Below are positions 1 through 6,908 of a DNA stretch of 10,002 bases, piece by piece. The notes beneath the pieces are model-generated. The model did no database searches, was not told the DNA's origin, and saw nothing but the letters and a program-made list of their open reading frames with translations. The stretch is from Planctomycetaceae bacterium (lineage in GTDB: Bacteria; Planctomycetota; Planctomycetia; Pirellulales; Thermoguttaceae), in NCBI GenBank assembly GCA_031288765.1, contig JAITQV010000103.1, forward strand, positions 1 through 10,002. The letters run 5' to 3'. The first letter of the stretch is position 1. Every line of letters starts with the position of its first letter. The translations under genes and the position numbers were made by a program.

Positions 1-120
1 GAATAGATACAATTATGCTTTAACCGTGAAACCCACAAAAAAACAATCGGCTTAATAATTACAAAATACGACGTTTTTGCCATGTTTTCAATGTTTGAGC
101 AGGTAAGGGAAAAGGTCTAA

Positions 121-221
121 TAGTTTATAGTTAATAGTGGAGGACACAAGCGGATTATTTAATAGTTTTAGTAAAGAGTATACTTGCGAACTATTCATTA
201 TTAACTATTAGCTATTACGGG
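121..221. repeat. Heptamer-bordered interspersed element, copy 1
   Basis: The left edge reads as heptamers TAGTTTA, TAGTTAA, TAGTGGA (121-141). The right edge reads CGAACTA, TTCATTA, TTAACTA, TTAGCTA (187-214). TAGTTAA and TTAACTA are reverse complements, so the borders are inverted relative to each other; a 10-bp exact inverted repeat pairs 127-136 with 199-208. Just inside the left border is GGAGGACACAAGCGGA. The same arrangement recurs at 6901-7027. It looks like a small non-coding interspersed repeat, MITE-like in outline, but no transposase or target-site duplication can be assigned. Confidence 0.5.
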
Positions 222-276
222 TTTTGTTCGGGAATAAGGTTGAAAATAAGGTTAGGCGGAAACAATATTAAAAATT

Positions 277-322
277 AAAATAGACAATTACTTTAATACA
301 TCGCGGCGTAACTGTCTATTTT
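277..322. terminator. AT-rich hairpin with T tract, possible terminator
   Basis: Positions 277-291 pair with 308-322 in 14 of 15 positions (AAAATAGACA against TGTCTATTTT, then TTAC against GTAA after one mismatch), around a 16-nt loop. T residues at 319-323 form the end of the stem and run one base past it. The A run on the other side means it could also work on the opposite strand. It would end transcription entering from the left before pgm. The stem is AT-rich and the loop long, so it may instead be a repeat or an RNA structure. Confidence 0.4.
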
Positions 323-485
323 TATTAACCACGGAACACACGAAAATTAGTAAATTGATAAGATCACAAGTTTATTTTTTGAGAATACAAAATGAATACA
401 ATAACAAAAAAATTCCGCCGAAATATCACCGAATTTTAGTTTCCGGCTTCGAATTTTCCTACTCCATTTTAATCATTTGAAAGTT

Positions 486-2162
486 ATGTCCCTTCACGAA
501 CTTGCCGGAAAACCGGCTCCAAAATCAATTCTTGTTAATCCGAACAATCTTGAAAAAAATTATTACGAAAAAAAACCGGATACGGAAAATCCGGCACAAC
601 TTGTCGTGTTCGGAACCAGCGGACACCGCGGCACTTCCTTAGACGGTTCGTTTACGGAATCGCATATTCTGGCAATCGCCCAAGCGGTTTGCGATTACCG
701 TTCGGAACAAGGTTACACCGGAAAATTGTATCTCGGTAAGGATACCCATTTTCTGTCCGGTCCGGCACAGAAAACCGCTCTGGAAGTTTTCGCGGCAAAT
801 AATGTTAATGTTGAGTTTCAAGCGGACAACGGCTTCACGCCAACACCGGTAATTTCATGGGCAATTTTACAACATAATCGTCAACATAACCATCAACTTA
901 ATCACCAAAACCAACCCCAAAACGGAACTCCTCTTGCGGACGGTGTGATTATTACGCCGTCTCACAACCCTCCATGCGACGGCGGAATTAAGTACAACTG
1001 CCCCAACGGCGGTCCTGCCGATACCAATGTAACCAGCCGAATTCAAAATCAAGCCAATAATTATTTGAAAACAAACCTGAACGGTATTAAAAGGATTGCG
1101 TATGAAAAAGCCGTTACAATGCCCAATGTCAAGGCAGTTGATTTTTCAAAAGATTATATTGCCGATCTTGAAACTATTATTGATTTGAAAGCAATTGCCG
1201 AACAAAAAATCCGAATCGGAGTTGATCCGCTCGGCGGTGCAGGCTGTACCTACTGGGAACCAATTGCCGCACGGTATAACCTCAATATCACTGTTGTCAA
1301 TCAATCAATCGATCCGACATTTTCATTTATGACAGTGGATCACGACGGCAAAATCCGTATGGATTGTTCCAGCCCGTACGCAATGCGCAGACTTGTTGCG
1401 TTAAAAGATCAATTCGATATCGCTTTTGCCAATGACCCGGATACTGACCGGCATGGTATTGTTGTTCCTTCGGTCGGTCTGATGAATCCGAATCATTATC
1501 TCGCAGTTGCCATTCAATACCTCTTTACAAACCGCCCCAATTGGGCAAAAGGAACCGGAGTCGGAAAAACTTTGGTTTCAAGCGGAATGATTGATCGTGT
1601 GGCAACGGATTTACGTTTGAAACTGGTTGAAGTGCCGGTCGGATTCAAATGGTTTGCCGACGGTCTGTACAACGGCAGCATCGGTTTCGGCGGCGAAGAA
1701 AGCGCCGGAGCAAGTTTTCTGCGCAAAAACGGTCGGGTCTGGTCAACCGATAAAGACGGAATTATTTTGAACCTCTTGGCTGCGGAAATTCTCGCCAAAA
1801 CACAACACGATCCCGGTCAAATTTATCAGGAAATCGAAAAACGTTTCGGTCAATCGTTTTATACCCGGATTGATCAGGGAATTACACCGGAACAAAAATC
1901 CGCGTTTACAAAATTAACACCGGAAAAAGTTTCGGTTAAAATGTTGGCGGGTGATACGATTATTGCCAAACTGACCCGCGCTCCGGGCAACGGAGCATCA
2001 ATCGGCGGTTTGAAAGTTGTTTCGGCGGACGGCTGGTTTGCCGCAAGACCTTCCGGAACAGAAAATATCTACAAAATTTACGCCGAATCGTTCAAAAACA
2101 AAGAACATCTCGACAACATAATAAACGAAGCAAAAAAGATTGTCGGTGAATCTCTCGACTGA
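486..2162 (+). CDS. pgm: Phosphoglucomutase (alpha-D-glucose phosphate-specific)
   Basis: Interconverts glucose 1-phosphate and glucose 6-phosphate in the cytoplasm, linking glycolysis with glycogen and sugar-nucleotide synthesis. The 558-residue product closely follows the E. coli Pgm type (546 residues) from end to end, including the early FGTSGHRG. The phosphate-carrying serine is Ser159 in TPSHNPP, the metal loop DPDTDRHG starts at Asp317, the sugar-binding loop GEESAG is at 403-408, and the phosphate-binding RPSGTE is at 521-526. ATG at 486 is preferred over an in-frame TTG at 477 because the protein then starts like its relatives; no clear Shine-Dalgarno site precedes either. Oddity: about 13 extra His/Asn/Gln-rich residues (129-146) just before the catalytic loop. 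The next gene is 142 bp away and functionally unrelated. Confidence 0.96.
   Translation: MSLHELAGKPAPKSILVNPNNLEKNYYEKKPDTENPAQLVVFGTSGHRGTSLDGSFTESHILAIAQAVCDYRSEQGYTGKLYLGKDTHFLSGPAQKTALEVFAANNVNVEFQADNGFTPTPVISWAILQHNRQHNHQLNHQNQPQNGTPLADGVIITPSHNPPCDGGIKYNCPNGGPADTNVTSRIQNQANNYLKTNLNGIKRIAYEKAVTMPNVKAVDFSKDYIADLETIIDLKAIAEQKIRIGVDPLGGAGCTYWEPIAARYNLNITVVNQSIDPTFSFMTVDHDGKIRMDCSSPYAMRRLVALKDQFDIAFANDPDTDRHGIVVPSVGLMNPNHYLAVAIQYLFTNRPNWAKGTGVGKTLVSSGMIDRVATDLRLKLVEVPVGFKWFADGLYNGSIGFGGEESAGASFLRKNGRVWSTDKDGIILNLLAAEILAKTQHDPGQIYQEIEKRFGQSFYTRIDQGITPEQKSAFTKLTPEKVSVKMLAGDTIIAKLTRAPGNGASIGGLKVVSADGWFAARPSGTENIYKIYAESFKNKEHLDNIINEAKKIVGESLD
870..917 (+). repeat. 12-bp tandem repeat inside pgm
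   Basis: Four degenerate 12-bp units follow one another in frame: CAACATAATCGT, CAACATAACCAT, CAACTTAATCAC and CAAAACCAACCC. They encode QHNR, QHNH, QLNH and QNQP. This accounts for the insertion relative to E. coli Pgm and looks like expansion by replication slippage followed by drift. Confidence 0.75.
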
Positions 2163-2304
2163 TAATTTAACGGTTGATAACTTAACTCCGGTTTTCCCAA
2201 GAAAATGAAGAGAATAATTCAACAAACGGATGATTCGGTTGATTCGGAATTATTGATTTATTTTTAGAGATTGAAAAAAATTAAACGGCGGTTCGTGTAC
2301 TCTA

Positions 2305-4824
2305 TTGAACAAGTTTATTCACATTGAAGGGGCAAGAGTCCATAATCTGAAAAATATTTCACTTGATATTCCGCACGGCAAATTTGTTGTTGTTACGGGA
2401 CCAAGCGGAAGCGGAAAGAGTTCGCTTGCTTTTGATACGATTTTTGCGGAAGGACAGCGGCAATATATTGAATCACTTTCTGTTCACGCACGGACATTTT
2501 TGCGCCGGATGGAACGTCCCAATGTTGATTTGATTCGCGGGCTGCAGCCGACGGTCGCAATCGATCAACGCGGACGAATCCGTAATCCGCGCAGTACGGT
2601 TGCCACGCTGACGGAAGTGTACGATTATTTGCGGCTGCTCTACGCACGTTGCGGTCTTCCTCATTGTTTCCGTTGCGGCAGACCTATCCGGCAACAATCA
2701 CCGCAACAGATATTTGAAGAAATTATGGCGTTGCCCGACGGAATACGTCTCATGCTTCTTGCTCCGGTTGAGTGCGGTCAAAAAGGTGAACATCCGCAAA
2801 AGACGGAATTTCAGGAAGTTTTTCGGAAAATTGCGAAAGCCGGTTTTGTTCGGGTGCGGGTTGACGGGCAACTGTTTGATATTGAACAAATTCTCCAAAA
2901 CCTTACGAATCAATATTGCCAAATCGAAACGGTAATTGACCGGATTGTCTTGAAGGACGGAGTTCAAAACCGGCTTAACGAATCATTGCAACTCGCGCTG
3001 AAACACGGAGAAGGAACCGTTCTGGCGGTGTACGAAAAAGAACGAATCAACAATCCCGACGGTTCCACAAAAAGTATTTGGAAAGATATTCCATTCTGTA
3101 CGCTTTTTGCCTGCCCGAAATGTCATATTGATTTTGCCGAACCGGAACCCCGAACATTTAGTTTCAATAGTCCTTACGGAGCTTGTCCGAAATGTGAAGG
3201 AACCGGTTATGATAACGAAAATATTTGTGAGGAATGTCAGGGAAGCCGGTTACGTGCCGAATCGCGGAATGTTACCGTTGGAAACAAACGGATTCATGAA
3301 CTTTGTGCATTGACAGTTGAGGAATCGCTTGGTTTTTTCGGAACATTGGAAATTCCGTCCGAAAAACAGGAAATTGCCAAACCTATTTTGGAACAAATGA
3401 TTCCCCGCATCGAATTTCTGAACAAAATCGGACTTCACTATCTGACTCTTGATCGTCCGGCGGATACATTAAGCGGCGGGGAATTACAACGTGTCCGGCT
3501 GGCAACCGGACTTGGCGGAGGATTGACAGGCGTCTGCTATGTTTTGGATGAACCGTCCCTTGGTTTACATCCCCGCGATAATCAGCGTTTGCTCGATGCC
3601 ATACGGTTGTTGCAAAAAAACGGCAACACCATTATTGTTGTCGAACACGATGAAGCAATCATACGTGAAGCGGACGAAATTATCGAAATCGGTCCCGGCG
3701 CAGGACGTTTCGGCGGGAATATTGTTGCAATTTGGAAAAAAGAACAGGGAATGTGGAAACGTGATTATCCGAAAAATAAAAATTCCGAAACAAACTTATC
3801 CGAAACAAATTCATCCGATTTTCCATTATCTCTGTTTTATTTTCCGGTTAACCGCCGGAAGAAAAGTTTTCCGCACGAAATTATATTGAGGGAAGTTACC
3901 ACGAACAATTTGAAAAATATTACGGTTTCATTTCCGCTTGGGGCGTTGGTTTGTGTTACGGGAGTTAGCGGCAGCGGTAAAAGTTCGCTGCTCAACGAAA
4001 CTTTGGTTCCTGCCGTTCGGGATTATTTATCGAACGTAAAACCGGCAGGCAACTTCAAACAATTGCAAGGAGTTGACAACATTGATAAGTTGGCGGAAGC
4101 GGATCAATCGCCGCTTGGACGTTCTTACCGAAGTAATCCGGCGACTTACAGCGGTATTTTCGACGAAATCCGCAAAATTTTTGCAACAACCAAAGACGCC
4201 AAACGGCGCGGGTATAAAGTCAATCGTTTCAGTTTTAATGTTTCGGGCGGACGTTGTGAGGCATGTCAGGGGCAGGGAATACAAAAAATTGACATGCATT
4301 TTCTGAACGATTTTTATTCGATTTGTCCCGTTTGTAACGGTCAACGCTTTAACCGTCAAACGCTTGCCGTCAAATACAAGGGCAAATCGATTGCTGATGT
4401 TCTTGAGATGCCGATAGATGAAGCGGTTACGTTTTTTGAGAACATACCGCAAATTGATCGGGTGTTGCGGAGTTTGCAGCGGGTTGGGTTGGGATATTTA
4501 CCGCTTGGTCAATCGTCGTCAATGCTTTCCGGCGGTGAGGCGCAGCGTGTAAAATTGGCGACGGAACTTGCTAAAATCGAAACGGGAAAGACATTGTATA
4601 TTCTTGACGAGCCGACAACCGGATTACATTCCGGCGATGTCAAACGGTTGCTGGATGTGTTGTTGGGGTTGGTTGAACGAGGCAACACTGTTATTGTGAT
4701 TGAACACAATCCTGCACTGATACGGTCTGCCGATTGGATTATTGAGCTTGGTCCCGAAGCCGGAATCCGCGGCGGCTTTATTACGGCAACAGGAACACCG
4801 AAAGATTTGATCGGTGAATCGTGA
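2305..4824 (+). CDS. uvrA: UvrA-type excinuclease ATPase lacking the insertion domain
   Basis: UvrA is the damage-sensing ATPase of nucleotide excision repair; it works as a dimer and loads UvrB onto DNA. Both ABC modules are complete: Walker A at 32-39 (GPSGSGKS) and 553-560 (GVSGSGKS), signatures LSGGELQR at 389 and LSGGEAQR at 741, Walker B DEP at 415-417 and 768-770. Zinc-type cysteine pairs are at C121/C124, C270/C273 with C294/C297, C308/C311, and C651/C654 with C674/C677. The UvrB-binding region (about 128-250) is present. Only 10 residues separate C297 from C308, where typical UvrA has roughly 100, so the insertion domain is absent, explaining 839 against about 940 residues. TTG at 2305 is the only reasonable start, because the frame closes at 2272-2274; no Shine-Dalgarno site is obvious. 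It may be a second UvrA paralogue rather than the housekeeping copy. Confidence 0.9.
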   Translation: MNKFIHIEGARVHNLKNISLDIPHGKFVVVTGPSGSGKSSLAFDTIFAEGQRQYIESLSVHARTFLRRMERPNVDLIRGLQPTVAIDQRGRIRNPRSTVATLTEVYDYLRLLYARCGLPHCFRCGRPIRQQSPQQIFEEIMALPDGIRLMLLAPVECGQKGEHPQKTEFQEVFRKIAKAGFVRVRVDGQLFDIEQILQNLTNQYCQIETVIDRIVLKDGVQNRLNESLQLALKHGEGTVLAVYEKERINNPDGSTKSIWKDIPFCTLFACPKCHIDFAEPEPRTFSFNSPYGACPKCEGTGYDNENICEECQGSRLRAESRNVTVGNKRIHELCALTVEESLGFFGTLEIPSEKQEIAKPILEQMIPRIEFLNKIGLHYLTLDRPADTLSGGELQRVRLATGLGGGLTGVCYVLDEPSLGLHPRDNQRLLDAIRLLQKNGNTIIVVEHDEAIIREADEIIEIGPGAGRFGGNIVAIWKKEQGMWKRDYPKNKNSETNLSETNSSDFPLSLFYFPVNRRKKSFPHEIILREVTTNNLKNITVSFPLGALVCVTGVSGSGKSSLLNETLVPAVRDYLSNVKPAGNFKQLQGVDNIDKLAEADQSPLGRSYRSNPATYSGIFDEIRKIFATTKDAKRRGYKVNRFSFNVSGGRCEACQGQGIQKIDMHFLNDFYSICPVCNGQRFNRQTLAVKYKGKSIADVLEMPIDEAVTFFENIPQIDRVLRSLQRVGLGYLPLGQSSSMLSGGEAQRVKLATELAKIETGKTLYILDEPTTGLHSGDVKRLLDVLLGLVERGNTVIVIEHNPALIRSADWIIELGPEAGIRGGFITATGTPKDLIGES
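3784..3813 (+). repeat. 15-bp tandem repeat in the uvrA inter-module linker
   Basis: Two 15-bp units, TCCGAAACAAACTTA and TCCGAAACAAATTCA, are followed by a partial third beginning TCCGA. They are in frame and encode SETNL-SETNS, in the variable linker between the two ABC modules. Confidence 0.7.
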
Positions 4825-4836
4825 AGACAAGTATCA

Positions 4837-4842
4837 AGAGGA
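4837..4842 (+). promoter_or_regulatory. Shine-Dalgarno site of the transposase gene
   Basis: AGAGGA lies 10 nt before the ATG at 4853. It is one of only two clear ribosome binding sites in the window and supports this start. Confidence 0.55.
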
Positions 4843-4852
4843 AAACTAAAAC

Positions 4853-5407
4853 ATGACTTACGATTCAGCCATTCATCACCGCCGCAGTATTCGTCTGAAA
4901 GGATATAATTATTCGCTGAGAGGATTGTATTTTATTACCATCTGTTGCCAGGACAATGTATGTTGTTTTGGGAAAATCGAAAACGACAAAATGATTTTGA
5001 ACAATACCGGAAAAATTACGAATCAATGTTGGTTGGAAATTCCACGACATTTTCTCAATGTGGAATTGCATGAATATGTTGTTATGCCAAACCATATTCA
5101 TGGTATTATTGAATTGGTAGGGACGAAAAATTTTTCGCTCAAAATCATTTCGTCCGAGTTGGGTGTCAATAATGATAATGTAGGGGCGAAAAATTTTTCG
5201 CCCCTACGTCCACATGGAACTTCCCGAACAATCGGTTCCATTATTCGTGGATTCAAAATCGGTGTTACCAAACAATTGGGTGCTTCGATTTGGCAACGCA
5301 ATTATTACGAACATATTATCCGAAATGAACAATCATATCAAAACATTTCCCAATATATTACTACCAATCCTGTAAACTGGCAAAATGATAAATTCTATGT
5401 CGAATGA
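4853..5407 (+). CDS. REP-associated tyrosine transposase (RAYT, Y1/IS200-like)
   Basis: A 184-residue single-strand DNA transposase of the Y1 superfamily, a domesticated-looking group related to IS200/IS605 TnpA and linked to REP palindromes. Diagnostic motifs are MPNHIHGII with the HUH pair H81/H83, and WQRNYYEHIIRNE with the candidate catalytic tyrosine at 151 or 152, followed by QYITTNPVNW. The N-terminal RSIRLKGYNYSLRGLYFIT is typical of the family. Length and motifs are intact, so it could be active. It starts 28 bp after uvrA in the same direction and may be read from that transcript. A variable segment (residues 88-120) is encoded partly by two palindrome-type repeats. No flanking terminal repeats of a conventional insertion sequence are visible. 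Confidence 0.9.
   Translation: MTYDSAIHHRRSIRLKGYNYSLRGLYFITICCQDNVCCFGKIENDKMILNNTGKITNQCWLEIPRHFLNVELHEYVVMPNHIHGIIELVGTKNFSLKIISSELGVNNDNVGAKNFSPLRPHGTSRTIGSIIRGFKIGVTKQLGASIWQRNYYEHIIRNEQSYQNISQYITTNPVNWQNDKFYVE
5118..5140. repeat. Degenerate REP-like palindrome inside the transposase gene
   Basis: TAGGGACGAAAAATTTTTCG (5118-5137) contains a perfect 14-bp core palindrome CGAAAAATTTTTCG (5124-5137) and partially decayed outer arms. It is a near copy of the repeat 63 bp downstream in the same reading frame, giving VGTKNFS here and VGAKNFS there. Confidence 0.65.
5180..5207. repeat. Perfect 28-bp REP-like palindrome inside the transposase gene
   Basis: The left arm GTAGGGGCGAAAAA (5180-5193) is followed directly by its exact reverse complement (5194-5207). 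It lies in the coding sequence and is read through as VGAKNFSPL. The GC-rich outer arms and AT-rich centre resemble short palindromes mobilised by RAYT proteins. Confidence 0.8.
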
Positions 5408-5482
5408 TGTTAACAATGTATATTTCTGTTGCGGCATTCTACAACAAAATAGGGCGTAAATCTTTGTAAATTTGGCGGTTAT

Positions 5483-5515
5483 AAAATTTCACCGGAAATT
5501 CCGTTGAAATTTTTT
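5483..5515 (+). terminator. Intrinsic terminator after the transposase gene
   Basis: Positions 5483-5495 pair with 5501-5513 in 12 of 13 positions (AAAATTTCA against TGAAATTTT, then CGG against CCG after one C-T mismatch) around a 5-nt loop. A run of six T residues lies at 5510-5515. It lies 75 bp after the transposase stop and separates the uvrA-transposase block from the GntR operon. Confidence 0.6.
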
Positions 5516-5544
5516 GTTTGGCTCATTTTTTTAAATTATTCCTA

Positions 5545-5573
5545 TTGACGTAAATTTTACTGTATGGTAACAT
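5545..5573 (+). promoter_or_regulatory. Sigma-70-type promoter of the GntR-ABC operon
   Basis: TTGACG (5545-5550) matches the -35 box in five of six positions. After a 17-bp spacer comes TAACAT (5568-5573), preceded by TGG, which gives an extended -10. Transcription would start near 5580, about 45 nt before the GntR start codon. Confidence 0.6.
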
Positions 5574-5583
5574 ATCACACAGT
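5559..5583. promoter_or_regulatory. Candidate operator for the GntR regulator
   Basis: A 25-bp imperfect palindrome has outer arms ACTGT (5559-5563) and ACAGT (5579-5583), with 9 of 12 positions symmetric. It covers the -10 box and the probable start site, where a bound repressor would block RNA polymerase. GntR/YtrA proteins usually bind palindromes and repress their own operon; that this one is the target is inferred from position. Confidence 0.5.
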
Positions 5584-5625
5584 GGCGTGCGAAACCGGTC
5601 AGCAAAAGAAAAATTATTGTGAATT

Positions 5626-6015
5626 ATGAAAATCAAACTCGACTATCATAGCAGCCAACCGCTTTATCAACAGGCTGTTTTGCAAATTAAGCGGTTGATT
5701 GTTACCAAAAAACTTAAAGCCGGTGAAAAATTGCCGTCGATTCGTGTTTTGGCGAAGGAACTGCAGATTAATCCAACCACAACAAATCGGATTTTTTCCC
5801 AATTAGCCAAAGAAGGAATTGTTACACAACGTCCCGGACTTGGAGTTTTTGTTGCCGATACACCTGTGCCGTTTTCTCCGAAATATATTCAACAAGAATT
5901 AAACCGTCAGGCGTTATCGTTTTTGGTTGAAGGGTTACGGTTTGGTTTGAAATATTCGGAGATTGCAAAAATTCTTGACCAACAATATCAGACGCTCCAA
6001 CAGGAGACCCAATAA
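5626..6015 (+). CDS. GntR-family regulator, YtrA-type
   Basis: A 129-residue DNA-binding regulator, probably a repressor of the ABC operon it heads. Residues about 10-78 form the GntR winged helix-turn-helix: PLYQQAVLQIKRLI, then LKAGEKLPSIRVLAKELQINPTT with the recognition segment following, and the wing GIVTQRPGLGVFV. Only about 50 residues remain for the C-terminal part, too short for an FCD, UTRA or aminotransferase-like domain, which is the YtrA pattern. Such regulators commonly control neighbouring ABC transporters and respond to cell-envelope stress or antibiotics. The last base of its TAA stop is the first base of the ATPase start codon, so the two are translationally coupled. The ATG has no strong ribosome binding site. 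Confidence 0.9.
   Translation: MKIKLDYHSSQPLYQQAVLQIKRLIVTKKLKAGEKLPSIRVLAKELQINPTTTNRIFSQLAKEGIVTQRPGLGVFVADTPVPFSPKYIQQELNRQALSFLVEGLRFGLKYSEIAKILDQQYQTLQQETQ
6002..6006 (+). promoter_or_regulatory. Shine-Dalgarno site of the ABC ATPase gene
   Basis: AGGAG lies inside the end of the regulator gene, 8 nt before the ATG at 6015. It fixes the ATPase start and fits coupled translation. Confidence 0.65.
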
Positions 6016-6908
6016 TGAACATCATTGAAATGAACGATGTTTGCCGATCTTTCGGCAACAATAAAGAACAAACACTTGCAGTGGATCATTTGAATTTTGC
6101 CGTGCCGCAAGGTTCTGTTTACGGTTTACTCGGTGCCAACGGAGCTGGAAAAACAACTTCCATCCGTATGTTAATTTCCCATTTAAAACCGGATTCCGGC
6201 GAAATTTGTGTGTTGGGCGAAAATCCGGCGCGGTTCACCGAAGCCGCCCGAAAACGTATCGCCTACATTTCGGAAAATATGCAAATTCCTCATTGGATGT
6301 CGATTGAAGACGCCGTCGGATTTTGCAAACCGCTTTATCCTGATTGGGACGATATTTTGCTGCAAAAACTGCTCGATCTTTTTAACCTGAAAATCAGTAA
6401 ACGTTACGAAGAATCGTCCAAAGGGCAGCGGCGGGCAATTTGTATTATTTTGGCGATGTGTCAGAATCCCGATGTGCTGATTATGGACGAACCCGCATCC
6501 GGTCTGGACACGTTGGCGCGCCGGCATTTTCTTACCGAAGTGCTGAATATCGCCTGCAACGAAAATAAAACCATTCTTTTTTCGTCGCATATTTTAGGCG
6601 ATATTGAACGTACGGTTGACCGTGTTGCGATTTTGTCGCAAGGACGCCGAATCCTCGAAGGCGAACTCGATTCGCTTAAAGAAACCGTCCGGCGAATTTC
6701 GTTGCACGGCGAAAATATCGGTGATTTACCGCAAACCCTGTTTCAGACACTTCGTATTGTAAAAGAACAAAACCGAATCCAATGGGTTGTAACCGATTAT
6801 TCCGATGAAAAAATAAATCAACTGTATCAAACGCTTCCTGAAAATGTTACGGTCGATGTCGAAGGTTTCAACCTCGAAGAATTATTCATGGAAAGCATTG
6901 TTAGTTAA
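6015..6908 (+). CDS. ABC transporter ATP-binding protein (YtrB/CcmA-like)
   Basis: A 297-residue cytoplasmic ATPase that would power a membrane partner. Walker A is GANGAGKTT (40-48), the signature is SSKGQRR (from 134), Walker B is VLIMDEPASGLD (154-165) with catalytic Glu159, and the H-loop is SSH with His192. The signature departs from LSGGQ in the SKG style seen in ATPases that pair with GntR/YtrA regulators. Residues beyond about 220 form a family-variable tail. The gene overlaps the regulator by one base. The permease is probably the membrane protein starting 130 bp downstream. The substrate cannot be read from the sequence. The stop codon lies within the first heptamer of a repeat element. 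Confidence 0.92.
   Translation: MNIIEMNDVCRSFGNNKEQTLAVDHLNFAVPQGSVYGLLGANGAGKTTSIRMLISHLKPDSGEICVLGENPARFTEAARKRIAYISENMQIPHWMSIEDAVGFCKPLYPDWDDILLQKLLDLFNLKISKRYEESSKGQRRAICIILAMCQNPDVLIMDEPASGLDTLARRHFLTEVLNIACNENKTILFSSHILGDIERTVDRVAILSQGRRILEGELDSLKETVRRISLHGENIGDLPQTLFQTLRIVKEQNRIQWVVTDYSDEKINQLYQTLPENVTVDVEGFNLEELFMESIVS

Larger units (their letters stand above)
1..476. other. Region with no secure gene, left of pgm
   Basis: No convincing complete gene is visible here. Two short open stretches run in from the left: one in frame 2 closes with TAA at 53-55, and another (7-120, after a TAG at 4-6) closes with TAA at 118-120. Either could be the tail or a broken remnant of a gene lying outside the window, but neither is recognisable. 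The rest is AT-rich and holds a heptamer-bordered repeat (121-221), a hairpin with a T tract (277-322), and a TAACCACGGAACACACGAAA-type string at 326-345 that resembles common intergenic repeats. I found no convincing sigma-70 promoter for the downstream gene. Confidence 0.6.

Noticed and set aside
355..388. TTGATA at 355-360 as a -35 box for pgm
   Set aside because: No acceptable -10 box lies at a 16-18 bp spacing.
392..439. 15-codon open frame starting at ATG 392, considered as a leader peptide
   Set aside because: It has no ribosome binding site, no run of regulatory codons and no attenuator structure after it.
2213..2265. 8-bp inverted repeat followed by T residues between pgm and uvrA, considered as a terminator
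   Set aside because: The stem is only AT-rich apart from one pair, the loop is 26 nt, and the T run is interrupted; too weak to call.
3539..3889. Open frame of 116 codons on the plus strand
   Set aside because: It is an out-of-frame reading of uvrA across Walker B and the linker; the uvrA frame explains the region.
4027..4452. Open frame of 141 codons on the minus strand
   Set aside because: It lies wholly within the second ABC module of uvrA, whose motifs are intact, and its product shows no recognisable features.
6183..6590. Open frame of 135 codons on the minus strand
   Set aside because: It is antisense to the conserved core of the ABC ATPase gene and has no recognisable protein features.
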